Below, in pieces: positions 54,062-62,212 of a DNA stretch of 64,000 nt. The position numbers were made by a program, and so were the translations under genes. How positions within the stretch are numbered: position 1 is the first letter of the stretch; each line of letters opens with the position of its first letter. The notes below the pieces were generated by a model that saw only the letters and a program-made list of their open reading frames with translations, did no database searches and was not told the origin of the DNA. The DNA is taken from assembly GCA_903907995.1 (NCBI GenBank), contig CAIVQH010000049.1:41922-105921 (forward strand), in the 5' to 3' direction. Source of the stretch: an uncultured Verrucomicrobiota bacterium. GTDB lineage: Bacteria > Verrucomicrobiota > Verrucomicrobiia > Limisphaerales > UBA9464.

Positions 54062-55948
54062 TCACTTCTTGTCCGGGTCGGTGATCTTCGCATCGTTGAG
54101 CAGGCCTCTGGCGATGCTGTCCTCCAGGTTGAAAATGATGACGTCCGAGGTGTTGGTCGGGCCGATGACGAGCTTGCGGGCCGGGCCGACCGCCGTGGCG
54201 AAGGTGTCGAGGTAGGTACGGGCGCGGAAGACGGTGGGCGCGGCGTTGTAGGCGGCCAGCTGGTGGTTGAACTGGGCGGCCTGGCCGGCCGCCATGGCGC
54301 TGCGGCGCGTGGCGGCGGCGTGCGCCTCGTTGAGCTTGCGGGCGGCATCGGCGGTGGCCCGCGGCAGGGTCTCGGCGCGGTAGGCCTCGGCGGCCAGCAC
54401 CTTGGATTCCTTGTCCGCGATGGCCCCGATCACTTCTTCGTAGGCGGCGGCGACGCGGAGCTGCTTGTTGCCGACCGGCGGATGAATGTCCTGCAGGCCG
54501 ACCAGCACAATCTGCACGCCGAGGCGGGCGTCATCGGCCTTCTTCTGGATCAGCGCCTGCAAATCGTGCGAGGCCTCCAGCCGGCCAAAGCTCATGATCT
54601 TGTCGATGTCCACGCTGGCCATGTAGCGGACGACCTCGCGGTTGGCGATGCGCTCGATGAGGTCGCCGGCGTTGGCGTGATTGTAGGCCCAGGCGCGGAC
54701 GTCGCGGATGACATACTGTACGGGGATGCTCACGGTCAGGAGGTTGACCGGCACCGTCTGGTCTCCCGGAGTGGCGGCAGCCTGCTGTTCCCGGCTGGCG
54801 ACGAGCAGGTTGAACTCCTCCTTGTAGTGCGGGCGGGTCCAGAGAAGCGTGCGTTCGCCCTCCTTTTCGGGATCGGGCACAAAACCCACGTTGAAGGACT
54901 GGAGCGAGCGCGTGTCGTAGCGCACGACGTCGTCGATCGGCCAGGGCAGCTTCAGGTGGAGGCCGGAATCCAGCACTCCGCCCTCGACCGGGCGGCCGAA
55001 GCGCTCCAGCAGGCCCTGCTGGCCGGGATCAATGGCCACGAAGCAGGAGGAAACCGTGAGGATGCCGAGCCAGACCAGCAGCAGCCAGGCCAGGCGGGTT
55101 TTCAGGAACTTGTAGAACCAGGTGTCGCTGACCTCGAAGCCGAACTGGTAGTCCAGCGCCTGGGCCGCCGTGCTGAACAGGCCGCCGCTCTGCCCCAGCA
55201 GGCCGGTGATGCGGCTCTCATAGATCAGCCGGATCGCCTTGCCCCGGACGCGTGGGCGGTAGATCTCGAAGATCAGCGCAAAGAGAGTCTCGACCGTGAC
55301 CAGGGCAAAAAGACCGATCAGCACCCAGGCGATGTAGCGGTCGTACTTGGGAAAACCCAGCCAGTCGCAGACCGCGACGACCGCGGAGACCCCGGCGAGC
55401 AGCGCGCCCAGCAGCACGGCGGAGGCGCCGGGCCGCAGCAGCCGGGAATCCTCCAGCTGCGCGAGCCGGACGGCATATTTGCCGAGGAGGAACAGCACCA
55501 GGCCGATGCTGGCGAAACCGGCCAGGGCGAGCGTCGGCTCCGGCGCGGAAACCGGGTCGGCGCCCTCGCGCAATTCGCGGTAGAACCACAGCACGCCGAC
55601 GGCCTCCAAGGCCCCCAGCAGCACGGTGAAGGCCGGCACCAGCCAGCGGTCGAACTGTTCGCGGGCCCGGCGGGCGGGGAAGGTCTCAGCGGCGGATTCG
55701 CTGAACAGCGCGGAATCACCCCGGGAAGTCGAAAGCGATTCCACCTCCAGCCGCTCGGCCTCCTCGCGCAGGGCGAGGCGCATCTGGAACCAGCTCACCA
55801 GCGCCACGAGGAAGCCGACGAGGAAGAAGCCCGCAGCCACCGAGGCGGTGAGGGACTTCTCGTAATGCGACAGGGCTGCCACGCCCAGGCCGGCTGCAAG
55901 CAGGGCCAGGGCATTGATCAGTCCGTTCTTGGATAGATTGCGTTCCAT
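54062..55948 (-). CDS. SPFH protein with six additional N-terminal membrane segments
   Basis: 628 residues. Hydrophobic segments near 9-28, 34-54, 100-122, 142-160, 172-192 and 205-228 form a membrane domain unlike ordinary HflK/HflC. A seventh (LAWLLLVWLGILTVSSCF, about 285) leads into an SPFH domain (FVAIDPGQQGLLERFGRP, LHLKLPWPIDDVVRYDTR, VSIPVQYVIRDVRAW) and a coiled coil (EEVIGAIADKESKVLAAEAY). The multi-helix extension is odd for this family and may mediate partner contact. The frame heads the three SPFH genes. Confidence 0.8.
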   Translation of the reverse strand: MERNLSKNGLINALALLAAGLGVAALSHYEKSLTASVAAGFFLVGFLVALVSWFQMRLALREEAERLEVESLSTSRGDSALFSESAAETFPARRAREQFDRWLVPAFTVLLGALEAVGVLWFYRELREGADPVSAPEPTLALAGFASIGLVLFLLGKYAVRLAQLEDSRLLRPGASAVLLGALLAGVSAVVAVCDWLGFPKYDRYIAWVLIGLFALVTVETLFALIFEIYRPRVRGKAIRLIYESRITGLLGQSGGLFSTAAQALDYQFGFEVSDTWFYKFLKTRLAWLLLVWLGILTVSSCFVAIDPGQQGLLERFGRPVEGGVLDSGLHLKLPWPIDDVVRYDTRSLQSFNVGFVPDPEKEGERTLLWTRPHYKEEFNLLVASREQQAAATPGDQTVPVNLLTVSIPVQYVIRDVRAWAYNHANAGDLIERIANREVVRYMASVDIDKIMSFGRLEASHDLQALIQKKADDARLGVQIVLVGLQDIHPPVGNKQLRVAAAYEEVIGAIADKESKVLAAEAYRAETLPRATADAARKLNEAHAAATRRSAMAAGQAAQFNHQLAAYNAAPTVFRARTYLDTFATAVGPARKLVIGPTNTSDVIIFNLEDSIARGLLNDAKITDPDKK

Positions 55949-55997
55949 CGGTCAGGGAAGGGGATTGAACCACAGCTTGTCGCCAAAGAATACAGCG

Positions 55998-56017
55998 GCG
56001 GCGTCGGGACGCCGCCA
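55998..56017. repeat. Hairpin between permease 1 and the long SPFH gene
   Basis: GGCGGCGT-CGGG-ACGCCGCC is a perfect 8-bp stem in the 104-base gap between the first and second operon genes. Without a T-tract it is more likely an mRNA stability or processing element than a terminator. Confidence 0.45.
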
Positions 56018-56052
56018 CGTTGGGAGTTGGGCCGGGTTCATCGGGTTCAAAA

Positions 56053-57012
56053 TCAGTTCAGTTCGCGGTCGTCGAAGAGCAGCAGCGCCGCCGCCAGCGC
56101 GGCTGACAGATAGGCGAGCATGTAGCCGCCCGCGTGGGCGACGTAGCTCCAGGGGATTGATTTTTTCTCCTCCAGCGCGTCGGCGAGCCAGAACTGCTGC
56201 CAGTTCGGCACCAGCGCATAGGCGGTCTTGGCCCACCAGGCTCCGGCATCGGCCGGACCCTTGAACAGGTAGTCGGTCATCAGGCCCGCGAGGAAGAATG
56301 CGGAGCAGATCGCCAGCGTGGGCACGGTGTCCAGCCTGGTCGAGCAGGCCAGCGCCAGGGCGGCCAGCACCAGCAGGGCAAAGAGGATCAGGACGCCGGC
56401 CGGGACCAGCCGCCAGTCCACCGCCGCCGGCTCGGCGAAGGGCTTGTCGGGATGTGACGCCATCGAGGCCACCCACACAGAGACGGTCGTCAGCAGCACA
56501 AACGCGAAGACCGCGTCGGAAACGAAGGTGCGGCGCAGGAAGAAGTTGGAGAAACCACCCACGCCGTAGGCCAGCACCACCGCCGCCGCGTAGATGGCGA
56601 GCGAGATGGAATCCGTGCTGCCGTAGGCATCAAAAGCCATGCGGCTGGCCAGCAGCACCGCCACCATGTTGGCGTAGGTCATCAGCACCAGCGTGCCCGC
56701 CAGGCCCGCGTATTTTGCCAGGAGGAAGGTCACGCGACCCACTGGCTTCGCCAGCACCGTGAGCGCCGTCCCGGTGCGGATTTCCTGGGTGACGCTGGCC
56801 GAGGCGCAGAGCACCGAGGCCAGCAGGCCGGCCAGCAGTGCGACCGCCAAGGTGCTGTCCTTCACCAGCTTGGGGTCCTCGCCGAAGCCGAAATAGGGCA
56901 CGGCCGCCAGGAACACGCAGAAACCTGCCGACGTGGTCATGAGCAGCAGGTAGATGGGCTGCCGCACCAATTCCATGAAGGCATTGCTGGCGATGGCGAT
57001 GAATTGTCGCAT
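56053..57012 (-). CDS. ABC-2 type transporter permease (operon head)
   Basis: 319 residues with six to seven hydrophobic segments. SNAFMELVRQPIYLLLMTTS and the loop EIRTGTALTVLAKPVGRVTF are typical of ABC-2 permeases that pair with CcmA-like ATPases. It is the first of eight minus-strand genes. A second permease and the ATPase lie at the far end of the operon. Confidence 0.85.
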   Translation of the reverse strand: MRQFIAIASNAFMELVRQPIYLLLMTTSAGFCVFLAAVPYFGFGEDPKLVKDSTLAVALLAGLLASVLCASASVTQEIRTGTALTVLAKPVGRVTFLLAKYAGLAGTLVLMTYANMVAVLLASRMAFDAYGSTDSISLAIYAAAVVLAYGVGGFSNFFLRRTFVSDAVFAFVLLTTVSVWVASMASHPDKPFAEPAAVDWRLVPAGVLILFALLVLAALALACSTRLDTVPTLAICSAFFLAGLMTDYLFKGPADAGAWWAKTAYALVPNWQQFWLADALEEKKSIPWSYVAHAGGYMLAYLSAALAAALLLFDDRELN

Positions 57013-57126
57013 CAGGTGGAATGTGACTGTGTGGCGGGAAGCATACGGTTTGTCCCGTCGCGGTCAACGGGGATTCCCATTTTGGCCGGTTTCAACCGAT
57101 CGGCAAGGCCATGGCAGGGCAAAAAT

Positions 57127-57154
57127 GGCGTCCTCGTCGCGAGACGAGGACGCC
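57127..57154. repeat. Perfect 12-bp hairpin upstream of the PAS kinase
   Basis: GGCGTCCTCGTC-GCGA-GACGAGGACGCC is a perfect inverted repeat in the divergent region between the ABC-2 permease operon and the histidine kinase. It could be an operator or an RNA hairpin. Confidence 0.55.
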
Positions 57155-57282
57155 GGAGGCCGGCGCAACAAAGGTGAATCACAGCCGGGGAGGTTCGCGG
57201 AAAAACCGGGACGGGGGCAAGCCCGGTGTCGCACCGCCTTGCCTTGCCCGGGGCAATCCTTACGCTGCAGGCATAGCGCGAC

Positions 57283-58503
57283 ATGAAGGCCGGGACGAAA
57301 TCAGGATTCCTCGACAAGGTGCTGGGCCGCATTGGCCGGCTCGATGCGACGGGCTTGCAGACGGTCGTCCAGCGTCTCGCCCACGAACGCTCCTTCCTCG
57401 AAACCCTGTTCAACACCATCGAGGACGGCGTGCTGGTGGTGGATGAGGCCGGGCGCATCCTCTATCTGAACGAATCGGTAACCGGGCTCATCGGCCTCCG
57501 CGCCGATGACGGTGAGGGCCAGCCCGTGACGCGTTACCTGCCCCACCTCGACTGGAAACAGGTCGCCCGCCTCGACCGGCGCGGTGGGCCGGGGGTGATG
57601 CGGCATGAATTCGAGGTGAGCTATCCGCGCCAACGCTTTATCCGCCTCTATGCCGCGCCATTGGATGGCGAGGCCAGTGGCAGCAGCGGGGTTGCGCTGA
57701 TCCTGCATGATGCCACCGAAGCCCGGCAGCAGACCTCCGATGCCGTCGAGACCGAGCGCGTCCATGCGCTCACGCTGCTCGCCGCGAGCGTCGCGCATGA
57801 GCTGGGCAACCCGTTGAACGCCCTGCACATCCATCTCCAGCTCATGGAGCGCGAGGTGAAGCGGCTCCGGCGTGCCGCCGAGGAGGATCCGGCGGCGGTT
57901 ACGGCCCACGCCGACAAGCTCGACGAGTTCCTAGGGGTGGCAAAGGGCGAGATCAGCCGGCTCGACTACATCATCACCGAATTTCTGTCGGCGATGCGAC
58001 CCACGCCGCCCAAATTCCAGGCCGGGGTGCTCAACGACGTGGTGCGTGACACCCTCGCGGTGCTACAGCCTGAACTCGACAACCGGCGGCTGGAGGTGAA
58101 GGAGAAGCTTGCCCGGAACCTGCCGGTGGCCCAGTTCGACGCCGCCCAGATCCGGCAGGTGCTGGTGAACCTGGTGAAGAACGCCATGCAGGCCATGACC
58201 AAGGGCGGCACGCTCACGCTCAGCACCGGGGCCACGCCGGACGCCGTCTGGCTCGCGGTGACCGACACCGGCAGCGGCATTCCGCCGGAACAGCTCAACC
58301 GCATCTTCGAGCCGTTCTACACCACCAAGCAGAAGGGGACCGGCCTGGGGCTCATGATCGTGCAGCGGATCATTCGGGACCACGGCGGCCGGGTGGAACT
58401 GGAAAGCCACCTCGGCAAGGGCACCACCTTCAAACTCTGGTTTCCCTTGCGCGACAAGGCGCCCCGCCTGCTCACGGCTCCCGCCTCAGACCCTGAGCGG
58501 TGA
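57283..58503 (+). CDS. PAS-domain sensor histidine kinase, NtrB-like, without an adjacent regulator
   Basis: 406 residues and cytoplasmic: no membrane helix. PAS domain about 38-145 (LFNTIEDGVLVVDEAGRIL), HisKA with H172 in SVAHELGNPLNALHIHLQLM, and HATPase_c boxes (VNLVKNAMQAM, DTGSGIPPEQLNRIFEPFYT, GTGLGLMIVQRII). The GNPLNAL phospho-acceptor region and soluble layout resemble NtrB/AtoS-type partners of sigma-54 activators. No response regulator is next to it. Confidence 0.88.
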   Translation: MKAGTKSGFLDKVLGRIGRLDATGLQTVVQRLAHERSFLETLFNTIEDGVLVVDEAGRILYLNESVTGLIGLRADDGEGQPVTRYLPHLDWKQVARLDRRGGPGVMRHEFEVSYPRQRFIRLYAAPLDGEASGSSGVALILHDATEARQQTSDAVETERVHALTLLAASVAHELGNPLNALHIHLQLMEREVKRLRRAAEEDPAAVTAHADKLDEFLGVAKGEISRLDYIITEFLSAMRPTPPKFQAGVLNDVVRDTLAVLQPELDNRRLEVKEKLARNLPVAQFDAAQIRQVLVNLVKNAMQAMTKGGTLTLSTGATPDAVWLAVTDTGSGIPPEQLNRIFEPFYTTKQKGTGLGLMIVQRIIRDHGGRVELESHLGKGTTFKLWFPLRDKAPRLLTAPASDPER

Positions 58504-58525
58504 CGTTGATGCCCCTGTCTTCCGG

Positions 58526-58969
58526 TCAGGTCGCTGGCTGCCGCGTCCCAGTCAGATCGTAGGAGCAGAGCATCAGCCCGTTTTGTTCCTGAAAGCCGAG
58601 GTGCGTCCAGAAACGGCGGCCCTTCTCGTTATGGGCAAAGACGAGGATGTGACAGCGTGTGAGACCGTGCCGCCGCAAGCCGGCCAGGCACCAGTCCACC
58701 AGCGCGCGACCGGTGCCGGCGCCGCGGAATGGGGCGGCCACCGCGAGGTGATAGATGGTGCCCCGCCGGGCATCGTGGCCGCACAGCGCGGTGCCAACAA
58801 GGCGGCCCGCCTGTTCGGCCACGACGCTGAGGCCGGGATTGCGGGCGAGAAAGGCGGCCACATTCGCGGCCGAGTCGGCCGCGCCAAGTCCCATGCCTTC
58901 CGTCGCCTGCCAGAGGGCCAGCGCGGCGGGATAATCGGTGGCGGTCATCGGTCGGAGGGTCGGTGTCAT
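58526..58969 (-). CDS. GNAT-family N-acetyltransferase
   Basis: 147 residues. The acetyl-CoA motif A is VAAPFRGAGTGRALVDWC (R-G-x-G-x-G/A), with LRPMTATDYPAALALW start and the C-terminal FAHNEKGRRFWTHLGFQEQ. A single-domain acetyltransferase of unknown substrate, convergent with the PAS kinase. Confidence 0.88.
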   Translation of the reverse strand: MTPTLRPMTATDYPAALALWQATEGMGLGAADSAANVAAFLARNPGLSVVAEQAGRLVGTALCGHDARRGTIYHLAVAAPFRGAGTGRALVDWCLAGLRRHGLTRCHILVFAHNEKGRRFWTHLGFQEQNGLMLCSYDLTGTRQPAT

Positions 58970-59150
58970 CGCAGGATCGCACCGGCAGCCAACCCGGTGG
59001 AAATGCCCATTGGCAAGTCTCTTTCGGAATGAAGATGCGGTGGCCGGCGCGAGTCAGATTGCGAATAACTGCCGTCAGCCGCCGCTTGCGACCCGGGGGT
59101 TGCGCCGCGTAGCTTGCGGTCGCGTTTCACCGTAACGCCGCACAAAAAAC

Positions 59151-59588
59151 ATGAAGTTCCATCTGCCGCTCTGCCTCGTTCTGGCGAGCCTTACCACCCT
59201 CACCACCATGACCGTCCGCGCTGACGACGACGCGAAGGCCCCGAAGAAAGAAAAGAAAGCCGAGGCCAAAAAATCCAAGGCCACCAAGCTCAACCACGTG
59301 GTCGCCTTTAAGTTCAAGGACGGCACCAGCAAGGAGGACATCAAGAAGGTCGAGGACGCCTTCCGCGCCCTGAAGACCAAGATTCCCCAGGTGCAAAAGC
59401 TGACCTGGGGCCTGAACAACAGCCCGGAAGGCTTTAACAAGGGCTTCACCCACGCCTGGATCGTCACCTTCAACTCGGAGGAGGATCGCAACGCCTATCT
59501 CGTGCATCCTGATCACAAGGAGTTCGGCAAGCTGATCGGCCCGTTCGTCGCGGACGTGTTCGTCTTCGATTTCTGGGGCAAGGACTGA
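59151..59588 (+). CDS. Secreted Dabb (stress-responsive alpha-beta barrel) domain protein
   Basis: 145 residues. A signal peptide (FHLPLCLVLASLTTLTTMTVRA) then a Lys/Ala-rich linker (KAPKKEKKAEAKKSKAT), then a Dabb domain: LNHVVAFKFKDGTSKEDIKK, WGLNNSPEGFNKGFTHAWIV, DHKEFGKLIGPFVADVFVF. Dabb dimers are usually cytoplasmic; export with a basic linker is common in Planctomycetes/Verrucomicrobia. Function unknown. Confidence 0.87.
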   Translation: MKFHLPLCLVLASLTTLTTMTVRADDDAKAPKKEKKAEAKKSKATKLNHVVAFKFKDGTSKEDIKKVEDAFRALKTKIPQVQKLTWGLNNSPEGFNKGFTHAWIVTFNSEEDRNAYLVHPDHKEFGKLIGPFVADVFVFDFWGKD

Positions 59589-59604
59589 GCCGCCCGAGCG
59601 GACC

Positions 59605-60108
59605 TCAGCCGCCGCTGGCGGCCTCATCGAGGCCGTCGAGCAGGGACACCAGGCGGTCCAGCAGGCTATGCTGGGCCACCTTCATCTTTTCCCGGGCGGC
59701 GGGCAGGGTGAAGAACTCGGCCTTCTCAATTTCCGGCCAGGAAGAGCGTGAACCCGATCCCGGGGGCCATTCCACCTCGATGCGGTTGCTGCGGATGGGC
59801 TGTCCGTCCGGCCAGTCGCCCTCAAAAGCCCAGGCGTGGACGGTTTTGCCGCCTTTCTGCCGGATCGAGCCCAGTTCGTGATAGGGGCCGTTCGGGATGA
59901 TGCCGACCTCTTCCTGAAACTCCCGGATGGCGGCGGGGAGCAGCCCCTCACCTGGCTCCACCTCACCCTTGGGAATGGTCCACAGATCGCGCTCCTTGTT
60001 GGGGAACCAGGGGCCTCCCGGCCGGGCGATGAAGACCTGCAGTTCCCCATCCCGCTCCCGGTACATCAGCAGGCCCGCGCTCACCCGGGAGCGGCGGGGA
60101 ACTGACAT
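59605..60108 (-). CDS. Nudix hydrolase
   Basis: 167 residues from the ATG at 60108 (MSVPRRSRVSAGLLMY); a GTG seven codons upstream is possible. Canonical Nudix box GEVEPGEGLLPAAIREFQEE followed by VGI. The N-terminal AGLLMYRERDGELQVFIARPGGP resembles diadenosine-polyphosphate-type or phosphohistidine-like Nudix enzymes. Convergent with the Dabb gene. Confidence 0.9.
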   Translation of the reverse strand: MSVPRRSRVSAGLLMYRERDGELQVFIARPGGPWFPNKERDLWTIPKGEVEPGEGLLPAAIREFQEEVGIIPNGPYHELGSIRQKGGKTVHAWAFEGDWPDGQPIRSNRIEVEWPPGSGSRSSWPEIEKAEFFTLPAAREKMKVAQHSLLDRLVSLLDGLDEAASGG

Positions 60109-60233
60109 GTTGGGGGGTGGGCAGGACACGGGTTGGCGTTGTGCCTTCCGGTGCGATCATCCTTCGCAACCGATAGCGCAGACGCTTTGTAAAAAATTTG
60201 CGCCTATCAGGCAACGAAAGTCTCAGCACAAGC

Positions 60234-60247
60234 GGCTCGCATTTTGC
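60234..60247 (+). promoter_or_regulatory. Candidate sigma-54 promoter for the PEP-CTERM protease
   Basis: CGGCTCG-CATT-TTGC spans 60233-60247: GG at 60234-60235 and GC at 60246-60247 are exactly 10 bases apart, and 9 of 11 fixed consensus positions (TGGCACGNNNNTTGC) match. The ATG follows 29 bases later at 60277. PEP-CTERM genes in other bacteria are known to use sigma-54 with PrsR. Confidence 0.5.
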
Positions 60248-60276
60248 GGTCGTTCCGGCTAAGTAATCCTTCCGAG

Positions 60277-61212
60277 ATGAAACCTACGCTGTTGTTTTCG
60301 GCTGTGCTTCTGGCCGGATTGGCGTCGCAACCGGCTCAGGCTGTTATCTTTCTATCGACCGGTGATCCCACCCACAACACCACCGATCCCGGTGATGGCA
60401 GCGGCTGGCAGTATGAGGGCAAGTGGGGTGGGGTGCTCGGCACCGCGATCGCCCCGAACTATTTTCTGACGGCCAAGCATGTCGGCGGCGCCGTGGGGGG
60501 CACTTTCAGCTACGAGGGCAGCTCCTACACAACGGTCGCCAAGTTCGACAGCCCGAACACCGATCTGACGCTGTGGCAGGTCAGCGGCACGTTCAGCAGC
60601 TATGCGCCGCTCTTCACGGGCTCGGGCGAGACCGGCCAGGATCTCGTCGTGGTCGGCCGGGGCACCCAACGCGGCAGTGCGGTCACGGTGAGCGGTGCCT
60701 CACCCGCCGATACGCGCGGCTGGCTTTGGGGGACGGGCGATGGCGTGCAACGGTGGGGACGGGGCAATGTGGCCGACACCAGTGACTTTGGTACGGGGCT
60801 GGGGCAGATGCTGGTGGTGCCTTTTGACCGGAACAGCGGCCTGCCCGATACCGTGACCCTTTCGACGGGTGACAGCGGCGGCGGCGTGTTCATCCAGCAG
60901 GGCGGCGTCTGGAAACTGGCGGGCATCAATTACGGCGTCGAATCCAGCTTCCGTACCACGGCGAACGGTTCGACTTTCAACGCGGCCATCTTTGACGCCG
61001 GCGGGCTCTACTTCGACTCCGGGTCGGGCTACCAGCTGGTTCCCGATCAGGCGGGCGACATCCCCGCCAGCTGGGTGGCCACGCGGGTCTCATCCAATCT
61101 GGGCTGGATCGGGGGTATCACGGGCGTGCCTGAGCCGCTGGAGACCACCGTCGCCATTGGCGCTGGCCTGGCGCTGTTTGCCCTGTGGCGGCGTGTTGCG
61201 CGAAGGAATTGA
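60277..61212 (+). CDS. PEP-CTERM anchored trypsin-like serine protease
   Basis: 311 residues from the ATG at 60277. Signal peptide to about residue 22; catalytic H68 in FLTAKHVGG, D96 in NTDLTLW and S200 in TGDSGGGVF complete a chymotrypsin-fold triad. The C-terminus VPEPLETTVAIGAGLALFAL plus WRRVARRN is a PEP-CTERM signal. It is probably displayed on the surface. Followed by a strong terminator. Confidence 0.92.
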   Translation: MKPTLLFSAVLLAGLASQPAQAVIFLSTGDPTHNTTDPGDGSGWQYEGKWGGVLGTAIAPNYFLTAKHVGGAVGGTFSYEGSSYTTVAKFDSPNTDLTLWQVSGTFSSYAPLFTGSGETGQDLVVVGRGTQRGSAVTVSGASPADTRGWLWGTGDGVQRWGRGNVADTSDFGTGLGQMLVVPFDRNSGLPDTVTLSTGDSGGGVFIQQGGVWKLAGINYGVESSFRTTANGSTFNAAIFDAGGLYFDSGSGYQLVPDQAGDIPASWVATRVSSNLGWIGGITGVPEPLETTVAIGAGLALFALWRRVARRN

Positions 61213-61327
61213 GAGTTCCTTGAACGGTGGCGGAGTCGCGAAGCGTCTTGGACTGCGCGAGCCCTCTCGCGCTTTCGAGGTCAAACGCAAGCTGGGAGGC
61301 CAATCCTGTCACGCCTTGCAGGCCGAC

Positions 61328-61360
61328 AATAGCCCAGCCATGAATGGCTGGGCTATTTTT
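61328..61360 (+). terminator. Strong terminator between convergent genes
   Basis: AATAGCCCAGCCAT-GA-ATGGCTGGGCTATT is a perfect 14-bp stem followed by TTT, located 115 bases after the protease stop. Confidence 0.9.
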
Positions 61361-61376
61361 CAAGGGCGAGCCGGGC

Positions 61377-62144
61377 TCACTGCTTGAGCAGGCGCGGGCG
61401 CTCCTGGGCGGTGGCGGGGCCGCTGACCGGGTTGTCCAGCTTTTGTGACTGGCCCGGCTTCAGGAAAGTCGGGCCCCCCAGCACGGCGGAACCCATGAAC
61501 ACCTGCGCGGACTTTTCCGCCGTGAGCAACGTGGCCAGAACATTTTCCACGGTTGATCCCAAGGCGAGGATGCCGGTGTTCTGGATCACGACCAGTTTGG
61601 GCACGCCCCGGGAGGTGCGGCGCTGCTGCAGTGTGACGCGGCTGCGGACTTCCCGCGCCAGCGTGCTGCCGAGATCGGCATAGGGCACATAGACCGACTG
61701 CACGCCGCATTGGATCACCTGCTCGGGAAACAGCCGCTGCTCGGCAAACGCCTCGGCCATGGGGGAGCAAAGCACTTGGACGCAGGCGGGCGGTGAGCAG
61801 TAGGCGGCAAAGTTAACCCCTTCGTACTGGAGCATCAGCGAGTGGAAGGCCGCCGTCAGGCTGGGGCGTTTCGCCGTCTCACTGACCCGGGCCTGCATGA
61901 GGGTGCGGTCCAGTTCGTTGCTGTCGAAGAGCGGCATGTCGAGCAGCGCCAGAATCCGGGCGGCGGAACACTCCACCAGATCGGCCGGGGTCAGCGTGCC
62001 CAGCACGCAGCTGCTGGCGGTGACGAGGAAATGGTCGCCCTCCAGCCGCGCCGAGGCGGTGCCTTCGTTGAAGCAGACGAGGCCACGTTCGAGCCGGCCC
62101 ATCTCGTGGGCGAGCCAGAGCAGTTGTTCTTGGGGAGTGGTCAC
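61377..62144 (-). CDS. Class II aldolase/adducin-fold protein lacking metal ligands
   Basis: 255 residues. The fold markers CFNEGTASARLEGDHFLVT and LTPADLV align with class II aldolases. At the zinc-ligand positions of FucA (HxH near 92-94 and H155) I read Y115 and S117 in NFAAYCSPPACVQVL and T in VIQNTGILALG; the catalytic Glu position is L96. All four essential residues are therefore changed, so it is probably a non-catalytic binding or regulatory protein. Alignment was made by eye. Confidence 0.75.
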   Translation of the reverse strand: MTTPQEQLLWLAHEMGRLERGLVCFNEGTASARLEGDHFLVTASSCVLGTLTPADLVECSAARILALLDMPLFDSNELDRTLMQARVSETAKRPSLTAAFHSLMLQYEGVNFAAYCSPPACVQVLCSPMAEAFAEQRLFPEQVIQCGVQSVYVPYADLGSTLAREVRSRVTLQQRRTSRGVPKLVVIQNTGILALGSTVENVLATLLTAEKSAQVFMGSAVLGGPTFLKPGQSQKLDNPVSGPATAQERPRLLKQ

Positions 62145-62212
62145 TTCGTTTTCAGTTTCAGCCCGCAGGCAATCCGGTCACAAGCGGCAAACGCAGTTAT
62201 CAGGCTCCGTTT

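Noticed and set aside
54007..54348. N-terminal extension of the HflC-like protein
   Set aside because: It overlaps the 3' end of the preceding SPFH gene in another frame and is Pro/Ser/Arg-rich; the ATG at 54006 begins a normal anchor helix.
49682..55936. Three long plus-strand frames across the ATPase and SPFH genes
   Set aside because: They are antisense shadows of strongly motif-bearing genes and are Gly/Asp/His-rich, without start context.
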